A stretch of DNA of 64,000 nucleotides from Earliella scabrosa (lineage: Eukaryota; Basidiomycota; Agaricomycetes; Polyporales; Polyporaceae): NCBI GenBank assembly GCA_022605405.1, contig JABYQQ010000015.1:1116001-1180000 (forward strand), in the 5' to 3' direction. Made by a program: the position numbers and the translations under genes. Below are positions 58,655 to 64,000 of the stretch, in pieces; the stretch's first letter is position 1, and the number at the start of each line of letters is the position of its first letter. The notes beneath the pieces are model-generated. The model was not told where the DNA came from. It saw only the letters and a program-made list of their open reading frames with translations, and did not search any database.

Positions 58655-60154
58655 ATGGCGAAGAAGAAGAACAAGCAGGTGCGTGGCTTCGCTTCGTAGG
58701 AGTGCTCATCCTAAAGCGTGCCCAGGTTCTCCGTCCCTGGTGCTGGTATTGTGAGAGGGAGTTCGAAGATGAGAAAGGTCAGTCAGCCTCGTTGTCGTGT
58801 TATCGGGATTGCGCTCATTGTTTCGCAGTTCTAATGCAGCATCAGAAGGCGAAGCACTTCAAGTGCAACCTCTGTCCTCGTCGTCTGAACACGGCGGGCG
58901 GCTTGGCTGTGCATATTCAGCAAGTACATAAGCTTGAGCCCGAAAAGTGCGCATATATCCCCCATTCCACTGGTCTCTTCGTTAACAAGTCCACAGTCTT
59001 CCTCGGATCGAAAATGCGCTCCCCGGACGGGACGGCTACGAAGTAGAAATCTTCGGTATGGAGGGTATCCCCGCCCCAGACGTGGCGGATTACAAGAGAC
59101 GTAAGGAGATCGAACTAGGACTGAACCCGGGTACGATCACCCAGCCACAGTCCAAACGCCCGAAGGTGGAGAACCGCCCTCTTTCCGAGGACGAACTGAA
59201 GGCGCAGCTTGAAGCCCACAAAGCACTCATGGGTGCCTCCGAAGCAGCAGCCGTACCTGCTGTGCCCGAGGCCGCTTCAGGTGCGGTTTATGCTGCTCCT
59301 TCCCAGACATACATCGCCCCTCCCACCCCTCTCGTTCCGACTCCCATCATGTCGCCTCCAGGCGTCGTCCCGCCTGTGATGCCCCCAGGTGCGCCCCCTT
59401 TCGTACCCGGAGTTCCTCCTCCAGGTTTTCCAGGTCAACCACCATTCCCTCCGCCTCCTGGGCTGCCTCTTCCCCCTGGGTAAGTCGTTCTTCCTTCTAT
59501 GACGGGAGTCTGCATGCTGATGATGATCGACAGCATGCCGCCGCCGCCCGGTTTCCCACCCGTACCTCCGCCATTCGCCGGCTCACCACCGCCAGGGATG
59601 CTGCCCCCTGGTGTGCCGCCGTTCCCTCCAGGTGTGAGACCTCCTTTCCCTCCTCCATTCATCCCAGGAATGCCGCCTCCAGGCATGCCACCACCTCCCG
59701 GTTTCTCTCCGCCCCCAGGCCTTCCTGGCGCCCCTATGCCTCTGCCGCTTCCCGGTGCGCCATCAGCATCACCTCCTCCTGGCGCGTTGGGCATCCCGCC
59801 GGTGCCCGCGGCTCCTGGCGCCCCTCCATCATCGGCGCCGCCCGTTGCCCCCCCTCAGCAGCCATTGTCGTCCGTGCCGCCCCCGCCGCTGGTGCTACCC
59901 AATCCGCAGTTGGCTCAGGTCAACCCCTCGTTCAAGAAGGGGACGGTTCTCAAATGGTCCGATGCCAACTTTTCGCCGGTGCGTTTGTAGTCCGTCTCAG
60001 TTATATGTGATCACAACTAACCTTCCTGCAGGAAGAGACGCGTGCAAGGCATCCAAGGTACTACTTCCCGCCGACATCAGACGGCCCCGTGCCTAATGTC
60101 TCTCCCGAGGAAATGCGTGGTAAGAAGCGTGCAAGGGCAGAAGACTTCTTGTAG
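58655..60154 (+). CDS. BuGZ/ZNF207-like C2H2 zinc-finger protein
   Basis: About 414 residues, exons 58655-58678, 58726-58777, 58829-58946, 58997-59479, 59534-59978, 60032-60154, phases consistent. The N terminus MAKKKNKQ leads to two C2H2 fingers (WCWYCEREF ... HQKAKHFKCNLCPRRLNTAGGLAVHIQQVH), then NALPGRDGYEVEIFGMEGIP, diagnostic of the ZNF207/BuGZ family. The centre is a Pro/Gly-rich low-complexity region like that used by BuGZ for phase separation. The C-terminal exon junction creates NFSPEETRARHPRYYF, matching the GLEBS-type Bub3-binding motif with its key Glu pair. In animals BuGZ loads Bub3 at kinetochores and binds spindle microtubules, and also interacts with spliceosome components. 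A fungal role is inference. It ends ARAEDFL at 60154. Confidence 0.88.
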
Positions 60155-61115
60155 CGGACGCAAAGGACCTCGGCGCAGTCGAACAAGTGTAGAACGAGAC
60201 TACCAAGCTTGGAAGCCAGCGGATGTGCCACCAGTCCGTCCCCTCCATATATCGTCTCTTCCACTTCCCTCTCTTGACTCATCCATGCTTCGCATATGCC
60301 TCTACGCGATTGTGGTGGGGCGGAGATGCCACTTCACGGGTCACCCGCGGTGCGGTTGCATTTCCCCCTTTTCTATGTTACGTTGCTGTCTCTCTCTAGC
60401 TCGCAATACGGTACGATGTACGGTCGGTCGTCTCTTTCTTCTATGTCAGCTCGCGGAGCTCTCGTATATGTAAGAGAAGGTTTGTGTATGGACGTATGGT
60501 GCGAATGGCTACTCACTAATAGTCACCATGGCCTACGGATCGATTGTGCGCGCGTTCTCGAGCGGAAAAGTGTTCATGACATGCTATCAGAATGGGAACT
60601 ACAACGTCGGTCGTCTGTTGTTGTCGTCGAGGAAATGACTTGCCTGCGGAGGTTCAAAATGATGTACACAGGAGGACGACGAACATGAGCTTCGAGGAGC
60701 CGTGACGGGTGAGGAGGATATCGCGCGAACTGCGTGTATGTGTTGTATGTAATAGACACAATCATTAGCATACATGTCAAGGAGTCGTGCGAGAGAGGGC
60801 CGCGTGCTCGGCTGCGGTAGTCGCAGCCATTCGTGAGGGGAACCATGCGTGGCCGAGGACGAGGAGACAAGAGCGGAGGGAGTGAGGGTAACAGGAGAAC
60901 GTCAAAAGCGTCACTAGGGATGGGGTGGAGGGCGTGTCCGATTGGGAGCAGGAGCAAGGCATCCTCTGCTCTAGCTAGCCTGAGACCATAGCATTCAAAA
61001 GTCGTACAGCCGTGTGGCTGCACATCATCGCGTCTGCGTCTGCATTGGACTAGAATCTCGATCATCACTACCCCCTTGAATCGAACAGCGAGTCGGACCT
61101 CGTCGTCTACAACTG
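60155..61115. other. convergent intergenic region
   Basis: 3' sides of the BuGZ-like and first NmrA-like genes. No exon recognised. Confidence 0.4.
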
Positions 61116-62369
61116 TCAGAGGATCGCGCATGGTAGAGCTCCGGCCTGAGACTGGGAGAGGATCTTCTTCTTCAGGACCTCCTGAATGAAGTCGTCCAGG
61201 TTGTCTTGTAGTTTGATGCCGAGTAGCTTTTCGACATTAGGATCCGGGAACGTTCGGCACTCCTCGTACAGAATGAACTCATTGCAAAGTTCGGCCATGA
61301 CATTGCGGTCATCCTTTCCCGGGGACGGTGGTCCCGTGCGATAGATGCCGGGTATGTTGCCGCCTGTGGCTCTAGTGTGAGGTATATATGTCAGAAGAAA
61401 GACAGTCGACCCACATTTCTTCTTTACCCTATTGAGGACATCCAACACTGTCATTCTGGAGCTTGCAACGTACATGTAGGAATGCCATAGTGTGTTCTTG
61501 TGAGTACCCCATTGGTCGAAAATCGCTTTCACAATCACAGGAAGATCTTTCTTCACATAGACCATCGGGACTGTATGGACGAGTCACGGGCCGACTCTCG
61601 TGGTGGGTATAGCAGAACTCACGTTGGGTAGTTTCCCTGACGATAGGCTGCTCGTAGACTATTTGTCTCTCTGCCGGGTCATAGGAGATTTGCTTGATGA
61701 GGTTCTCGTAGAAGTAGCCAAGATATAGAAATGTAGCGGGGAACTCTGGTTTCTGTCTAATATATTGATCCACTGCGTGTTTCGCTGCAGTCCACACTCC
61801 GTCAGCAACGCAGATCGCGACCAGTGAGACGATGGTACAGACCGTCGAAGATAGCTGTGCGTCTTCCCCCACTAGTCGTCTTGGACGCGGGCAGGGTGCT
61901 CCAGACGAAACACTTGACCTGGGCCTTCTCTGCAGCATCAACGAGGTTCTTGCCTTGAGTCTGTCAACCACTGCGGTGAGAGAACGCTCTTTAAGTGGAC
62001 TCCGTCGGAGCATGGTGCAAGCAGAGACGCACCCATTCCAAGGAGGTGGTCATTGCAAATACACCCCAGCAACTTTCGAATGCCGCGTCGAGCTCGGATG
62101 GACTGTCGAAGTCTACATTGTAGACCACTGCGCCGTCTCTCTCCAGCTGTTGGGCAGCTGGGGACTCTGGCGCGCGAGACAGCGCACGAACGGTGTATTC
62201 TTTGGAATACCGGAGCAGTTCGTTCGCTACTGCACCACCTTGATTCGCATGCATTAGTGTAAGATTAAAGAAATGGAACTTCCAAGTCGCGCTCACCTTG
62301 CGTCCCCGTCGCCCCGCACACAGCGATGAGCTTGGGCATCGCCGGCTGACTTGGGCTACGCTCACTCAT
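61116..62369 (-). CDS. NmrA-like NAD(P)-binding protein, 1
   Basis: Exons 62369-62297, 62238-62033, 61960-61843, 61784-61623, 61570 to about 61422, then about 61370-61116. The dinucleotide loop spans the first intron (LIAVCGATGTQGGAVANELL), followed by YTVRALSRAPESPAAQQL and GVFAMTT. Exon 3 gives the NmrA signature region GKNLVDAAEKAQVKCFVW. Later blocks are FPATFLYLGYFYENL and LPVIVKAIFDQWGTH. NmrA-family proteins bind NAD(P) and act as redox-sensing regulators or atypical reductases; this one lacks a YxxxK active site. Its paralogue at 62853 shares order and intron positions. The last intron is inferred by comparison, since the frame is open either way. Confidence 0.83.
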
Positions 62370-62852
62370 CCCGGTCACCGGTCATAGAGCGAAGTGCGGA
62401 CTGTCGCAGCGCCTTAAGTCGAGCCTTTATATATCTGCAAGAGCGTTTGCAGCCACGGTGAGTCTAACACTTCATTGGGATGTGCGAAGACCGGACGCCC
62501 AGGGAAATGGATGGAGCGACGATTGGCATGATGTGTGCATCCGAGCACCACGAGCGTGGACGGATCACGACAAGACGCTGGGGGAAGGGTCCCTGGTCAA
62601 TGAACGGAGACCGTGGGTAGGGCCGGATGGATGATTTACCTTCTCTAGAAGTGCTTCTTGACTGCCACGGTCATAGATAGCGATGTGCGCGCGCCGCAAG
62701 CCGTCGATTCGTGCCATGAGTGTGATGCTACCGACTTGAGACCGACCCACCTGACGAGGTGGCCTGCACATACGAGGCCACGAAGCAGACGGGATCATCG
62801 CACTGATCGGTCAGAACCCAGGTCATTAAGATAGACTTCAATCGCACATCTG
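62370..62852. other. intergenic between the two NmrA-like genes
   Basis: Promoter of the first NmrA-like gene; nothing else seen. Confidence 0.4.
62426..62433 (-). promoter_or_regulatory. TATA box of NmrA-like gene 1
   Basis: Minus-strand TATATAAA about 60 nt upstream of the ATG at 62369. Confidence 0.55.
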
Positions 62853-63983
62853 TCATCCCACAAGAGGAAGGCCGAGATGGGGAGCGAGCATCTCTCGCAC
62901 GAAATCGTCAACGCCGTGCAACTGAACGCCAAGCTTCACGATGCCCTCATCCGGGAGCGCTTTGATGCCGTACATGCCCATCTCGTTGTACAGCTGGAAC
63001 ATGATATCTCGATCGGGTACGCCTGTTGTCGGCAGGCAGTGGTAGGTGCCCTCTTTGCCTGTCACTGAACCGTGGCGTTAGATGGAAGCCAAGAGCGTCG
63101 AATGGCCACTTACTTTTCTTAACGCTGGCGAGAATGTCAAGAGGCGTGAGTCGAGTGTTGGCGACATAGAGATATTGGTGGTTGAGCTCGTCCTGTTGCG
63201 TGTCCCAGCTGTCGAAGACGGCCTTCGTGACCGCGCAAAGGTCTTTCTGGACGTAGAGCATGGCAACTTCTCGGAGATTGACAGAGATATGCATAACCTC
63301 TAGTTCATGACACACGAGGGAGGTACTTACGTTGCGTTGACTCCTTGATGACAGGCTGGTGGAATTCCACTCTGTCGAGCTCGCGATTGTATTTCATGTG
63401 CGAGCGGAGGATCATGTTCTCATAGAAGTTCCCCGTGTACAGGAAGATTGCGGGAAGGTTCTTCTCCCGGATGTAATCGTCGACGTGGTATTTACCTAAC
63501 CCTTTCGTCAGCGACACTCTCAACTCGTGGGGTCCACGGAATAGTCGCGGGAGTGACCTTCGTAGATTCGAGAAACGAGACGTCCTCCAGAGATCTGCTT
63601 CGAGCTCGGGAGCGTGCTCCACACGAAGCACTCTATCGCGTTCTCCAGCGCGGCGTCAACGAGGTTCTTCCCCTGCTGCTCTTCGCTGCCCGGGTCGTCT
63701 TTGATTTTCTGCGAGTATCGGATCAGCCACGAATACAGCAGCAAGCCAGACAGCAGCGAGTCATCGGCAACACGCACCGAGTCGTAGAAGTTCGTCACGC
63801 CGAAGACTCCCCAACAGCCACGAAGCGCCTCCTTGACGTCCGCGGGGACGGTGAGGTCTGCCCTCGCCACTTCCGCCCCAAGTCGCGCCAGGCCTTGTGC
63901 CGCATCGGACTGCGGGTCGCGGGTGAGTGCACGGACCCTATATAGATCAGGGTGCTTGAGCAGCAACTTTGCTACCGAGCCAC
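62853..63983 (-). CDS. NmrA-like NAD(P)-binding protein, 2 (5' end outside window)
   Basis: The first visible exon starts at 63983 after an AG acceptor (GSVAKLLLKHPDLYRVRAL), so the exon with the start codon and GATGxQG loop lies beyond the right edge. Then follow GCWGVFGVTNFYDS, an in-frame 71-nt intron, GKNLVDAALENAIECFVWSTLP, KYHVDDYIREKNLPAIFLYT, VAMLYVQKDLCAVTKAVFDSW and a last exon ending HLGLPLVG at 62853. Same family, order and intron positions as the gene at 61116-62369, so the two are a tandem duplicate pair. The predicted role is a redox-sensing or reductase-like NAD(P)-binding protein, by family only. Confidence 0.8.
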
Positions 63984-64000
63984 CTGGGTTCTGGGATCAG

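Noticed and set aside
59435..59794. Gly/Pro-rich minus-strand ORF
   Set aside because: Antisense of the Pro-rich region of the BuGZ-like gene.
1..64000. Retrotransposon, DNA transposase or CRISPR-like content
   Set aside because: No reverse transcriptase, integrase, DDE transposase or helitron motif and no regularly spaced repeat array was seen in any frame.

Overview
The window reads as nuclear DNA of a filamentous basidiomycete, probably an Agaricomycete. Genes are dense on both strands, protein-coding genes have several short introns (mostly 50-70 nt, GT-AG), and third codon positions are GC-rich. The conserved single-copy genes are fungal (Skn7-type regulator, Vps11, clathrin light chain, ATP synthase subunit j, an Asi1-type RING protein). 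No ribosomal RNA, tRNA, CRISPR array, virus or intact transposon was seen. Exon coordinates were derived by hand from splice signals, reading phase and comparison between paralogues in the window. They are good hypotheses, not transcript-verified models.

Left and middle (1-35.4 kb): the dominant content is an array of eight paralogous genes for proteins of about 680-720 residues, each with an all-helical repeat region and a C-terminal MYND zinc finger. Four are on the minus strand (3.6-14.9 kb) and four on the plus strand (24.1-35.4 kb). All share one five-exon layout, and exon 2 is exactly 183 nt in seven of eight. At least one member (9591-11964) carries an internal frameshift, another (6797-9156) is disturbed near its C terminus, and a degenerate MYND relic lies between the second and third plus-strand members. 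Interspersed are three small secreted proteins with a Kre9/KNH-like domain (0.3-1.0, 15.4-16.0 and 17.1-17.8 kb) and, at the centre, a polytopic RING-type E3 ligase resembling Asi1/Asi3.

Middle right (35.8-42.2 kb): two F-box genes of the large Agaricomycete type, an AT-rich stretch with a 290-bp foldback (MITE-like) element, and the clathrin light chain gene. A 4-kb stretch follows with only one weakly supported small gene.

Right (46-64 kb): housekeeping genes: SKN7/PRR1-type HSF plus response-regulator factor, VPS11 (HOPS/CORVET), ATP synthase subunit j (with a GC-AG intron), a Rossmann-fold reductase-like protein, a membrane-anchored alpha/beta hydrolase, a BuGZ/ZNF207 homologue with a GLEBS-like motif, and two related NmrA-like proteins, the last running off the right edge.

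The right part is ordinary core genome. The MYND array with its decaying members is accessory and birth-and-death-like, and is the most notable system here. Its function cannot be read from sequence; the architecture suggests a protein-interaction role.
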